64,000 bases of DNA from Seminavis robusta (taxonomy: Eukaryota > Bacillariophyta > Bacillariophyceae > Naviculales > Naviculaceae): NCBI GenBank assembly GCA_903772945.1, contig CAICTM010000047.1, positions 62,001-126,000 on the forward strand, in the 5' to 3' direction. This document shows positions 10,889-22,455 of this stretch, one piece after another. The notes under the pieces were generated by a model. It saw nothing but the letters and a program-made list of their open reading frames with translations, was not told the origin of the DNA and made no database searches. Positions within the stretch are counted from its first letter, which is position 1, and the number at the start of each line of letters is the position of its first letter. A program made the position numbers and the translations under genes.

Positions 10889-12199
10889 ATGTTCACGCTA
10901 TCGCACGCTCGGACTTTGGAGGCTCCATGCCGACCGACGGTTCCGCCAGAAGAACCTGCTGAACATGAAAGCGCCTTGGTGGACCCGTCGCTAGACGCAA
11001 TCGACCATGTGCAGGCTGCAGATCCCCTCCACAACAAGCAGATTATCCATATTGACTTGCTGAATACGGAACTCTTGGATCCGGAATGCGAAGCTGTCCT
11101 GGAAACGATGGACTCGTGTGTAGGCTGCGTGGAAGGAGTTGACGAACAGCATGTCTACGAAGAAAAAATGATTGAACACGCCATTCACCGAAAGGCAGCT
11201 GTGGAACAGCATGGTCTATCAGAAGCTGAGGCTGCCATGATTCGGCTGAATATCATGGAGGAAGAGAGAGACGACATGGATAAGCAAAATCATGACTCGG
11301 TGATCCCGGACCTTGATATTTTGAACCTGTGCGGAAACGATGATGATTTGGAAGATGCACACGAGACGTTCCTTATTCCTCCCACTCAGGAAGTCATGTC
11401 CTGCGCCGATATCGTTGACGAAGAGCTGATTCTGGAGACCCGAAAGGACACAGAAGTTCGAGATGGCATTGTGATTGGCCAAGACATCAATGCTCTCCAA
11501 TGTGCTATCTGCTTCGATGAGGCTTTGACAGGAGGAAACGTCTCCTTGAACAGAGTCAAGTTTGCCAACCTTCCTTGCTGTGGTGCCCAAGAGTATGGTT
11601 CCTCAGCAACGTTTATCAAGGTTTGCACGTCCTGTATTCTCGTCCTGACCAGTCCAAGCTCATCGGGTGCCCATCGGGTGGGGCGATGTCCCCGGTGCCT
11701 GAACTGGATCAGGGTGAAGATTCCTGAACCCGCCGAGCGGAATGTGGTGTCTGTGGAGAAGGTGCATGTATCGGGCAAATGCTTGATCTGTAACCAAAAC
11801 AAGGACTACCTAGTCGACAACGACAGTGTCTGCGACTCTTGTTTTTTGGGTCGCAGACAGCCACTCAAGTATGAATGCCAGCAGTGCCACTGCGTACAGA
11901 AGATCCCGCATCCCATGTATCGGTATCAAAAGACAAAAGACGCCTTTGGAAATGTCACCTGGGCTTGTCAAGGGAAGTGCGGCAGATTTACCAAGTGGAT
12001 GATTCGACCGGAGGAGGTTCATCGAATTCCGCTCGGAGATGCTCCAAAAAGCTGGGGGACGGACTATATCAAGATTGCCCGCGACCGAGTTCAGATACTC
12101 CGACAAGACTTGGTAGGTGACAGCAGCAAGAAGGCTCAAAATGCATTGACGTCCTCAGGGATTGATGAGGAGGATCCATCCCAATGCTTGATTCTTTAG
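10889..12199 (+). CDS. RING-like zinc-binding protein
   Basis: A single exon of 436 residues. I take the ATG at 10889 (MFTLSHARTLEAP); the frame is open further up but has no earlier ATG. The N-terminal 200 residues are acidic and probably helical. From about residue 205 there is a RING-like cysteine pattern, 'CAICFDEA'...'LPCCGA'...'VCTSCI'...'RCPRC', in which the usual central His is not obvious. A second cysteine-rich block follows: CLICNQ...CDSC...CQQCHC...CQGKCG (about residues 305-385), a likely additional zinc module. The C-terminus is hydrophilic and ends QCLIL, which resembles a CaaX-like tail (Cys-Leu-Ile-Leu). If it is functional, that tail would mean prenylation, a notable possibility. 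Ubiquitin-ligase activity is plausible for the RING-like part but not shown. Confidence 0.7.
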   Translation: MFTLSHARTLEAPCRPTVPPEEPAEHESALVDPSLDAIDHVQAADPLHNKQIIHIDLLNTELLDPECEAVLETMDSCVGCVEGVDEQHVYEEKMIEHAIHRKAAVEQHGLSEAEAAMIRLNIMEEERDDMDKQNHDSVIPDLDILNLCGNDDDLEDAHETFLIPPTQEVMSCADIVDEELILETRKDTEVRDGIVIGQDINALQCAICFDEALTGGNVSLNRVKFANLPCCGAQEYGSSATFIKVCTSCILVLTSPSSSGAHRVGRCPRCLNWIRVKIPEPAERNVVSVEKVHVSGKCLICNQNKDYLVDNDSVCDSCFLGRRQPLKYECQQCHCVQKIPHPMYRYQKTKDAFGNVTWACQGKCGRFTKWMIRPEEVHRIPLGDAPKSWGTDYIKIARDRVQILRQDLVGDSSKKAQNALTSSGIDEEDPSQCLIL

Positions 12200-12745
12200 G
12201 CTTCCGTTGACAAGGAGTTTCCATCCCTCTATTAGCTTTACTAGCGGTCGGTATCCGGTTTTTGCTGCTTTTACGGACTTGGAGGAAGTTGTGCTGGCGC
12301 TAGTAAGATGAGATGCGTATGCCGTGCAAGGATCAATGCAGGAACCCTTTCATCCTCTCAGACCGACGAAAGCCACTCATAACGTACACTATAGGAATGA
12401 AATAATGCCCACTTTTTATTTTTAATGTCTAAAGTCTAGCAACAGTCGATAAGATAAATACAAGAAAGCCCTCTTTGATGTACTGTACTCTGGAATACTT
12501 CCTGTACCAGTACGGCCCTTGCAATTGTGATGCGCTTTGCGCTTGGCAGATCACATCGGATTTTGATGATCGACGGTCGAGTGAATCGAATGATCGAATC
12601 AGAATCGAGTGATGAATCGAATCGAATCGAATCGAATCGAATCAAATGAATTGAGCCATTCCAATGGGAAGAGAAGCTTTTCTCGGAGGCATCATCGAGT
12701 GATACTTTTTTACACGCACAACTCTGCCCCATTCACGCTGAAACG
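12200..12745. other. Intergenic region with GAATC microsatellite
   Basis: No gene is supported. It holds six tandem GAATC units at 12614-12643, flanked by degenerate copies (further GAATC-type words recur at 13137-13148 in the next gene's first intron). The remainder should contain the promoter and 5' UTR of the phosphatase gene. Confidence 0.6.
12614..12643. repeat. (GAATC)6 microsatellite
   Basis: Six perfect pentanucleotide units lie about 100 bp upstream of the phosphatase ATG. Degenerate units are found on both sides. Confidence 0.9.
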
Positions 12746-15700
12746 ATGATGCCCCCGCCAAGACCTCCAAGACTGTCTACCAACAGTCGACAAGTACCAA
12801 TTTCCGATGAGCCTAGCTCCCCAATTCCTGGAGACGAGGGACAGTTGGCTCGATCGCTGGGTGCTGCTTTCGGCGGCTTGACAGGTGGAGTCTTGCCCCT
12901 CCATCGGTACGTGTGACCATTGCGTAGAAACTGTACTGTCACGCTATGCTGTTTGTTGGCGTTTGGCAGTGGCGAGATGTGATTGCGTGGTTGAATCTGG
13001 CTGGGAATTATTTGTTGGCAATGAAACTGGGGCAAAGAAAGAGTCGAGTCGAATTCGGCATCTTTTGTTCCTTTTATCTAGCTAGAAAGAAAGGGAAGGA
13101 ATGAATTGGTCAGAATCCTTTTTCCCCCTTTCAGCCAATCGAATCGAATCAGCCTGTCGCCATCTCGCTCATGTGCGTTGTCTACGGCTTTTGCCTTTTC
13201 CTTGCTCCCTCCCTACCGTACAGACAAATCAGCGAAGTAACTTCCATCACTCACTCGGGGTATCTGTTCAAGCGGTCCAATAAACCTTACCAACAAGTGA
13301 GTCCATTTCCAGTCCATTCTTTGGAAATTTCAGTGGACGTGGACGATACTACCAACCATTTCGACAGTGTACCCAACGGTGGATTGGTGGCGGAAATCAC
13401 ACCAATATTGAATCCCAAACCTTCGTCACTGGAAGATGCCTTCTCACGAGAAAGCTTGACTACCTTTGCCACCACCAACGGCGACAACAATCATCTGCAG
13501 CAATCGTTGTCCCATCGCCCTTTGCACTTGGAAACAGACGATCCTAGCTATCCAGCACTACCAACTCTCGTCACCCCTCCCTTGGTTCCTTTGTGGAATG
13601 ACATTACTGGGTCCATTTCTACCAAAGCTACTGATAGGGATGATTTTCAGACGGAAACCCCATCTGATTCACAGGCTGCGAGAAAGGCAGCACTAGAAGA
13701 GTCACTCAACTGCGCCGCTGCATTCTTTGGTTTCGGTTTGGAGGCCGCTTTCCAGCCTGTGCCTTTAGTCGCTCAGGCAGCACCCTCCCGGGTTGTAACC
13801 AATGATACAGATACGAATGTCAGCGCTTCCGATATTATTGCTGATTTCAATGGCGACACACCACAACCACAGAAACAGCAGCCACAGGAACAGTCACAAC
13901 GACAACATCAGCAAACTCGCAGTGCGCCCATTAAAGTCAATGCCACACGAGATTCGACGGGATCTTTCGGTCATAATATCCAGAGAAGATGTTCCGCTCC
14001 CTGCGTCTATGACAATCACGCATCGCCTGGTGGCGAAGACGGCACTCTCAATTCGACAAGATCTCGTCCCTCCGATTACGTAGATCCGAAGGATGGCCAT
14101 TTGTGGCGGTCCAAGTACTGCGTTCTGGAGGATGGTATTCTCTATTTTTATCGAAACGCAGGTAAGAGCTCCGTGTGTCTCAGCCATGCCCTGGATGATG
14201 GCTCCATCTCACCCCACTCGCATCTACGCCGCTTTTTCATACGTTTTTCAGGAGACGCAGACGCTCAGGAAGCAAAGAAGGAGCGACAAAGCTCTGGGCT
14301 ACTGACAGATGACACTTTTGCGCAGCCCGACGCAGACGCTGCTGCAGATTTGTCCCGTTCGCCAATGGCCTCCAGGAGTTGTATTGTACTCCCAGGCTTC
14401 GATGGTACCTCTGTGTCAGGGTCAAACAGCGACGCTGAATCTAACTTTATGTGGGAGAAACGCGTCGCGCTGAATTGCGTGGGAGCTGTCAGGTCTGCCG
14501 AAACAGAATATGGGGTTAATGCTTTTGAATTGCTTGCTGTTGACGACGATGATGATGGGTTCACAAACAAGCTCGTATTGAAGGCCCCCAAACCAGACGA
14601 CATGAGCGAATGGCTCTTTCAGTTTCATCGATCCTTGGCTAGTTTTGTGAGGAACATGGTGGACTTGGTCGGCGCAACGCCAAGCTACGCCCTGGGAGAC
14701 ATCCATCACCCGGCATTCCAGCTCGAACCGCTCGGTCACGTCGTTCAGAGTCCTCTTAGGTCCTTCAATTTACCAGCATGCAGTCCCCGGTTTCTCAATA
14801 AACACATGCAAAGCCCTTCAGTCGCGGCCCTCTCGCATGGCCACGGCCGAAGTCAGCTGCGGCGGCGACGTGCAGACTTTGGAAGCAAAGGACTGTCATC
14901 GCAATCAGTTCACTCGGTTCCCACCACACCCATGTCCCAGTCTCCGACGCAGTTACCGTTCCCGCTGTCCCACATGACCTCGACAAAGAGCAACTTGGCA
15001 GCCGCCGTCTCCAATGCAAGCCTTGTTACACCGTTGAAACACGGAGGAGATTTGATGCTACCTGAAGCTGATTCAGAGCCACGGCAAGCACCAGAAATCG
15101 ATGATAGTTCACCGCCGGAACTTTCTGCTCCGAAATCAGCCAATCCACCGGAAACTGACCGACCCCCCGCACCTGCTTCTGGATCCAAGTATGTTGCCCC
15201 TCACTTGCGCAAAAAGGGGGCGTACGTGCCCCCTCACCTGCGAAATAAAGACCCCAAAGAAGGTGCTGCCAAGCCTGCCCCCAAAAAGTACGTTCCTCCT
15301 CACTTGCGGAACAAGAATAGCAGCAACGGCACTGACAACAGCAACAACATCAAGAGCAACATTCTCGGCCCTCGTAGCTTGTCATTGGCGGAGAAGGAGA
15401 GAGTTGAGAGTGCATTTGCGTCGTCAGCTTCAAATGGCCATGCATCAGTGGTAAAGGAGGACGAATGGCAGGGAAAGACAACGAACGAGCCTGAACCTGC
15501 CAAATCATTGAAACTTGGTGGATGTGCCGACCCGCAAGTGATCGACGGCTCGATTTTGGATAGCGTCTACATCCCCAGGAAAGCCTCGCGAGTGGGCAAG
15601 GTGCCAACAAATGCATACGGCGGTTTCGGAGGTGTCAAGACTGGCGACGGCGGGCCTGAGAGCGAACCTGAAATACCGGCGTCCTCTCTGCAATGGGAGA

Positions 15701-17073
15701 TCGGTGCTGTTTCTGAGTGCGGGATTCGAGAGACGAATGAAGACTCCTATCTAGTTACCAACAACGTGGTTGAGACCTTCTCCGATCTTCTTCCTGGCTC
15801 TTTGCGCCCGACGTACTGGCATTCAGCCCATGAACATCAGTCTGGACTTTTCTGCGTGTTCGATGGTCATGGTGGGAATCAGGCCGCACGGTTTGCTGCA
15901 GAGAAGCTGCCACGCTTTTTGTACGACGAGTCCCTTGACCATGATCCGTCCATTGAGGTTGATCCTGCAACCACGGAAGAGATCTTGCGCCGCGCAATCC
16001 GCAAGCTCGATGATGCATTTTGCCAGCTGTGCGTAGAGGACGAAAGAGAATGGGAGTCAGGTTCAACTGCTTTAATTGCAACGCTTGTCAACGGGCACCT
16101 GGTCATTGCCAGTCTTGGAGATTGTCGCGGAGTGCTTTCTCGACTAGTTGAGGACGGTCAAGGACAACATGCAAGCCTCGCAGAACAAAATGAATGGAAT
16201 GAGCTCGATGCAGAGAACGGAGTGATCGGAAGTGAGAGATGCTTTTGGAGAGAAGTGGCAGAAGTTCATAGTCCCTCACGCAAGGACGAGAAGGAGCGTA
16301 TTGAGCAAGCGGGTGGTTGGACGACAACAGAAAAGGAGATTCCCATCAGTCAATTGCAGCGAATGGACTTCTGTGATGAAGATGTCATCGGCATACTCAA
16401 GCGCTGTTTGCAAGGCAAATACGACAATTCTCAGAGCTCTAAAGAGTGCAGTTCTGCTCCTCAGCGAATTCTTCATATCTCGAGAGTGTGCGGGGAGCTC
16501 GCTGTAAGTCGCGCAATTGGAGACAGAGACTTCAAGGCAGCATGCAACAATCCATCGATCGGCGACACGGGAGAAGAAAAATGGGAGTGTACGTTGTTTC
16601 TTCCGTTTCCTGACGATCACGACCGACACTTTGTGGGTGACCTCGTGTCGGGCAAACCAGACTTTTCTTCTATTCGAGTCGGCGAGGCTGGGATCCAAGG
16701 AGAGTTTTTATTGCTGGCTTGTGATGGCCTCTGGGATGTTATTGACGTGGATGACGCCGGTACGTTTATTCTCGAGTCCAGCCAACATGCATTTGTTTTG
16801 AAACTAACCCTTTATTGTTTGGATCGGTACAGTTCGTGTTACACGGGGTCTTCTTTTTGAGAAGAAACTCCCGGCCAAGCAAGCGGTAAGCCAATTCGCC
16901 GTTGGTAGTGTAGTTTGTGGTCTTCGTGTGGTTGGAGCCTGTTCTGACTCGACTCTTTTGGCTGAACGCGGACTTTGCTGCGATAGGCTGCTCGTCTGGC
17001 TGAACTGGCAATCCACTTGGGTTCTTCGGACAATGTGACAATCATTGTGGTCAATTTCACTTCCAAAGCGTAG
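12746..17073 (+). CDS. PH domain - PP2C-type protein phosphatase with YVPPHLR repeats
   Basis: Five exons: 12746-12906, 13224-14161, 14252-16759, 16833-16885 and 16987-17073, giving 1248 residues. All introns are GT-AG and all phases match. The 90-bp second intron has no stop and keeps frame. A PH domain begins at 'HSGYLFKRSNKPYQQ' (about residue 62), is interrupted by a long Ser/Thr/Gln-rich insertion, resumes at 'DGHLWRSKYCVLEDGILYFYR' (about 341) and ends with 'DMSEWLFQFHRSL'. At about 680-730 come three Y-V-(A/P)-P-H-L-R motifs. From about 845 the PP2C domain shows every metal and phosphate motif: 'RETNEDSY', 'FDGHGG', 'GSTALIATL', 'GDCRG', 'ELAVSRAIGDRDFK', 'LLACDGLWDV' and 'SSDNVTIIVV'. 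It should therefore be an active Mg/Mn-dependent Ser/Thr phosphatase, probably membrane-lipid recruited. The substrate is unknown. Confidence 0.9.
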
Positions 17074-17356
17074 CTGTAAAGTGCAGCGGTGTTCCGGCTC
17101 TGCACTTTGTTATATGCTAGTTGGAAGTTCGGGGAAGCCGCCGTGGAGTCTGGGCTGAAAGGAGCAGTTGACAGACAGCTGCTGCCATCCTGCCTCCACA
17201 AGGTTCTTCTGACGTGGAGTCCCATGCCTCACTATCACTCAGCCACTGACCAGCTACTGAGTGATATAGCTAGAGCCAACCTAAGAATAGGCAGCAGGTT
17301 GCAACTGGTAATGTTGCAGGATACTAAAATTATGTAGGAGGGATGATGAGATAGTT

Positions 17357-20322
17357 CTACATCGAGGCGTTATGGGCGCTTGTGTGGTTTTGCACCACTG
17401 GGTTGGAAGCGTTTTGCTGGTGGCAAGGACAGTCGCAGGATTCGGCACAGAGAATCAAAACATCACTTGGAACTGTCTCCAACATGTTGCCTGCAATATT
17501 GAGCTCCTCAAGGAACTGCAATTCCGAAAACTCAATGGGCACCTCGCCGGACAGGTTGTTTTGCTGAGCTGTGAATCGGGTCAAGTTTTTCAGTAGACCA
17601 AGCTCACTTGGAATGGAATATTGAATTTGATTGTTGTGTATCAGCATCCAACCCAAGCTCCCGCCAAGAAGCCCAAACTCGGACGGTATGCTCCCTGAAA
17701 AATCCTGTTCAGGCGGCATGAAAAGAAACGTTTCTCCATGAGCCCAATTACCATGCAGCAGAAACAACTCTGATGAGGTCTTCTGGCAACTTACGTTGTC
17801 ATAGAGCGAGAAGGCTCCAAGATGGGATAAGAGCCCGAACTCAGTGGGGATCGGGCCGAGAAACTGATTGCCAAACAGAGACAGGATTGTGGCATTGGTC
17901 AAGCTTCCAATGACGTCTGGTGGCAGAGTACCTGTCAAGGACTGTGTATCAATCTCTGTAAGCTTATTGGTTTCTTGGTTACCTTGAGCATACAACCAAG
18001 CATGGCACCTCAGTCAACTTACATTCCTGTTCAGAAACAAAAATTCCAAGCTTGTCATCTGCTGGAAGTTTGAGGGAATAGTTCCTGTCAAAAGCTGAGT
18101 GTAGTCCAACCAAAGGAAGCAACCATTGTTAGAGCCCCAAGTTGGCAACATATCATCGTTGCTTGAACAAAGAAGACTTACATTTCCATCTAAACTAAGG
18201 TAAGCAATATTTGGCATGAGCCCCAGCTCTGTTGGAATCTGAGAGATTTTGCGGGAGTGAGAATCACCATGCACATGCAACACCATGTCATTTGCAAGCT
18301 CATGCACTCACCATTCCAGTGAGCTGGTTGTCTGCAAGGACTAGGTCCACCAGGTTTGGAAGCAATGACAACTCCCCGGGGACAGGTCCTGTCAATGACT
18401 GTGTAGTCGTGTAGTCAATCTCTGTAAGCCTATAGTTTCCTCTCATTTTACAGATCATAAACCCATGTATCATGCACTCAAACGAACTTACATTGATGTC
18501 AAGCATCATTGACTCCATCTTGATCATCTGGGCCAATTCCGTTGGGACCTTAGAAGCAAAATGGAGAGCAGGAGTTAAAAGAGAATGAAAGGGGCAGGCA
18601 GAAACTCTGTACAAAACAGACACTTTGACCTACTGTTCCTTCAAGGTGGTTGTCAAACATCCACATCCCCGTGGCACTGCTTAACAATCCCAGTTCGCTG
18701 GGAATATTGCCGCTAATGGAATTGGATACCAATGACAAGGCTTCCAGGTTCCGGAGTCGACCCACATGGGAAGAAAGAGTGCCAACTATTTGGTTGCCTT
18801 GCACATTGATGCTGCGAAGAGATGGTAACATTGAAAGCTCCAACATGGGCAGGGTTCCCTGGAGATTGTTGTCTCTGAACCGAAGGTGTTGATAGATTCC
18901 TTGTGCATCAGAGTCATCTGGATCCTCTTCGCAGGGACCAGGGTATGTAACATTGATGTAGCTAAAATGGACAAGGAAGCTCTCGCTACTGTACCACTCA
19001 CATTCATGAAGACTGTAGTTCAGCCAACCATCATTGCGAGTCCACGTGGGGCCTCCTGTGGAATAGTAGAAAGCAGCAAGGGCAAACCGCTGGCACACAC
19101 GCCACTCAGGGTACGTGGTCAATAGAGGATCTGCCAGCAACCATTCGAGGGCTGTATACTGGGGTGGTTCAAATTCGATGGCATGTCTGGACAACATGTT
19201 CATAATTTGACTGTCAAGAGAAAGAGTAGGTGCTTCTGTTGGACTCTGGCTTACTGGCAGCTGTGTAAACAGTACTTTTGCATCCTTCTCAGATACAATC
19301 AAGCCGATGGTGATGGCAGTGGCAACAATCACCACCAGAAAGAGTACAATGGCAACACCAAGTGTAGCCAAGAACTTTCTCTTCTTTTCTCTTGCTGCAA
19401 GCTCTAGCATGTCCTTTGACTGTTCAATGGCTCTTGGTATGTGATGCTGTCCATCATCCTGCACAGGAGAGGCCTCCGCTAAGTTGGCCGATGCAGCAGA
19501 GCTGGCCATTGTCATGTTGCTGGTTTGATGAATCATCGTCCTCTCTTGCAGACTATCACGATCAGAGTTGCTACTTCCCATGCCACGGAATGGATTATTA
19601 AGCCTCATCCCACCTACTTCGGCGTATGCCCCTGGCTGCTGCGTTGGGATGGCGCGGTCGCCATTTCTGGTGTTGGTTGTGTTGGTTGTGGTGGATCGCC
19701 ACCGCTGAGGAACCTCAACAGTGACCGCTGTCGGTTTTCCCTCATTCTCTGACGCTTTGGAACGGATCCCCTCTTCGAGATCTTCCAGATCACGAGCTCC
19801 ATCACTGTTTGCCCCTTCAAGATTCTGCAATCCCGAAGACCCCCCTTGCTTTGATCGAACATTATCTTCGAGGTCAATCAGAGTTTGCGTTGGCCGCGCA
19901 TGGAGAGTGCCTCCCGCAGAAACCTTGGCGTGGATTCCATTTTCAAGGTCGGCAACTGTTGGAGATCTGTAGGCGGCCATTGCAACCACACCCTCCCCGA
20001 GATTTTGCGGCTGTCGGGATATCCCCTCCTTTTCGATTCCTTCCTTGCTCTTGGAGGCATCATGACATGTCTCTGCGTCAGCTGCCTTGGTCTTTTCGAG
20101 AACTTTCTGTTCTAGGTCAGCGAGAGTCTGAAAGCCGCTGATCTTGTTTGACTTACTCAATCCATGTGTTGCAATGGCCTTGTCTTCGATGTCCAGCACC
20201 TTCCCATCTCGACACTCGAGCCTCTGCTGCTTTGCTCGGCTGTTGTCAGAATCTGATGCCACACTCGACCCGCCAGTAATCTCATTTTCGATCCTCCGAG
20301 TCTGTTTGGTTTGATTATCCAT
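17357..20322 (-). CDS. LRR receptor-like single-pass membrane protein
   Basis: Seven exons on the minus strand: 20322-18634, 18548-18492, 18398-18312, 18238-18182, 18094-18023, 17941-17795 and 17704-17357, giving 818 residues. All introns are phase 0. I chose the ATG at 20322; the frame is open further upstream without an ATG. Residues 1-315 are hydrophilic and carry four 'DLE' motifs ('ADLEQKVLEK', 'ADLENGIHAK', 'IDLEDNVRSK', 'EDLEEGIRSK'). A Lys/Arg-rich stop and a transmembrane helix (about 320-345) follow. The outer part has an LRR N-terminal cap ('ALAAFYYSTGGPTW'...'WL'...'CEW') and roughly ten LRRs of the plant type (xLTGxIPxELGLLxxL). It ends in a Cys cluster (CAESCDCPC). No kinase domain is present. 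The topology, with the LRRs outside and the N-terminus in the cytosol, is inferred. Such proteins are common in diatoms; the ligand is unknown. Confidence 0.85.
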
Positions 20323-22455
20323 CTTTCTTGTAGAATTGCTGCTGGTTATACGTTTAACAACTTCCTGAAAATTGAATTGTGAGGATGTGTTTTCTTCTTT
20401 CACGCTTTTCTCCCCGGCTGACCCCGCTACCGGTACCCAACGCAACTGCAGCAGCAAGAATCAGAATGATGAATCGAATCGAATCTGAGATGAGCTTGAT
20501 GAACTCTGAACTCGAAGCAGTGATGCTGCCGCAGTGTGTGAGCTCATACAGTACTTTACATGTACATGTAGTATGCATACGGTTAGTACCGTACCGGTAC
20601 GAGGAAGGTTTCGCTTTGGACTTTGGATCGTGTCAGTGGTTCACTTTATTCACCCCAGAGTAAGTTTTGTTAAATCATAAATTTTGGCAACCATCATTGA
20701 TCGCATCCTCTTATCTCTTATCCTCTTCACTATTTTGGGTGGTCAAAATGTCCCACTAGATTTATCCATACTGGTACAGTACTCGAGTACTTACAGATTG
20801 TTTGGAGAAGAGCTCACTGGATGTGTTCCAGTGATGCTCTCCTGTGTTCCACCTTCCACCGGACTCGACTCCGAAAAGCCAAAAAGAGTAGAAAGAGCCT
20901 CTGCATCATCGCCTTGGCTCAACGGTAGACCTAGACTACCATCTACCATTGTATTACTAGTACATACTCGAGTACGTTTATTAAACATTTAAACATGTTT
21001 TTTTAAGCTACATGTACTCAGTACATGTAGTACGTAGCTGAGCGCTGAGCATATGCATACATGTACCGGTATCTGATGAGCTCTTTAGAAAGTGGCGCGA
21101 TCAGAGATCAGAGTGATCGGCAACTCTGAGAGGCCTCAAGCCAACATCCTCATCCACAGTTGCCAGCGAAAGCTTAGCTGGGTGGAGATGTGACTTCCAG
21201 TCCCTCCTCTATCATTCTAACTATCATGGCCACATGTACTACTAGTCTCTAGCTAGTAGATATCTTCAGGATAGCTTCCATCGAAGGGCAAAGGTGAATA
21301 AACTAGCAAGAAACCAAGAGTTTCACAGCAGCTACGTTGCCACTTTCAAAAGCATTGGTGATGTGACTTCCAGTCCCTCCTCTGTTACACTGCAGATGTA
21401 TGTGTACTAGACTACTAGCCTGACTAGGTATCTCCAAGCAACACCAAGTAATGCAGTTGCACAGGGAGCAGCGGACCCGCCACCACTGCTGGTTTCTGCT
21501 TTCCCCTTGAGAGGAGCTTGAGAGTACTTTAGTAGCGGCTTGCTTTGTTCCGCTCGGTCCCCTTTCTGCTTTCTGGAAAGCTACTGGTACCCATGGCTAC
21601 CTGATGGCCTGAAAAACGAGCCACCACTTCTAAGCAACCAATTATGCATTCAGCAAAGATATTTTTGTTGTGAGCACCAAGCTAGTAGGACAGTTTACCA
21701 CATCCCGGAGGCCAGGAAGGAGCAAAAGCAGCAGTACTTTCATCATATTCACAACATGTGTACGTACGGTATGTGGACCAAGTCAGACACAGGTGCACGG
21801 AGTCAAGTTACGATGTGGACAGCTCCGTCCCTGCCTGACGAGAATCCAGCGTGCGGCGACTGTTACATGTCACTGCTTGACTCTGTCTAGCTAGCTACCG
21901 GTAACACAATGGGCAAGCAAATCTTTCGTACACACGGTAATAACACCGGTACCGGTATGGTCGGCAACATCACCATGGTTCAAGATTTTGCACATTTCGT
22001 TTGAATCAACATTCGTGTCTTGCTGCTCATATATTTTTCCTTGCCCAGCTAGAACGTTGGTTTTTATTGCTAGCTAACCAGCACTGCTTGCGGTTCTCCA
22101 GAAATCTCATCCGTGTTCCGCTTCCCGGAGGCTCCGCGGATGGAGAGGGTCCCCAGCAGCCAGAGGGCTTCGCGCGACACTACGAAAACATGCTGTTTTG
22201 CCTCGCTCCACGAGAATTTGGTCGGCCGAAGCCGCTCAAGGCTGGGGCGTGAAGAAGGGTTGTTTGTTTTAATTTACATGAATTTTACTTTAATTTCTGC
22301 TTGTCGCTGTATACCCACCCCAGCAACCAGCGGTATTAATGATGTCAGCGGTGTTTCGGTTCATTCTATTCTCTCCCATTGTTTCATTCATAATTAATTA
22401 GTGCCGTTGTTGGCTTGTCGTTGGCATTTCTGTCGTTATCGCCGCGAGAAGGACT
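20323..22455. other. Intergenic region, no gene recognised; local duplication
   Basis: Only short random frames are seen. A 24-bp segment (GATGTGACTTCCAGTCCCTC...) occurs at 21187-21210 and 21360-21383, with weaker similarity in the next 50 bases (CTAG-rich), so a roughly 75-bp unit was duplicated about 173 bp apart. Many CTAGCTAG and ACCGGTA words occur, as in the other spacers of this window. Confidence 0.5.
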
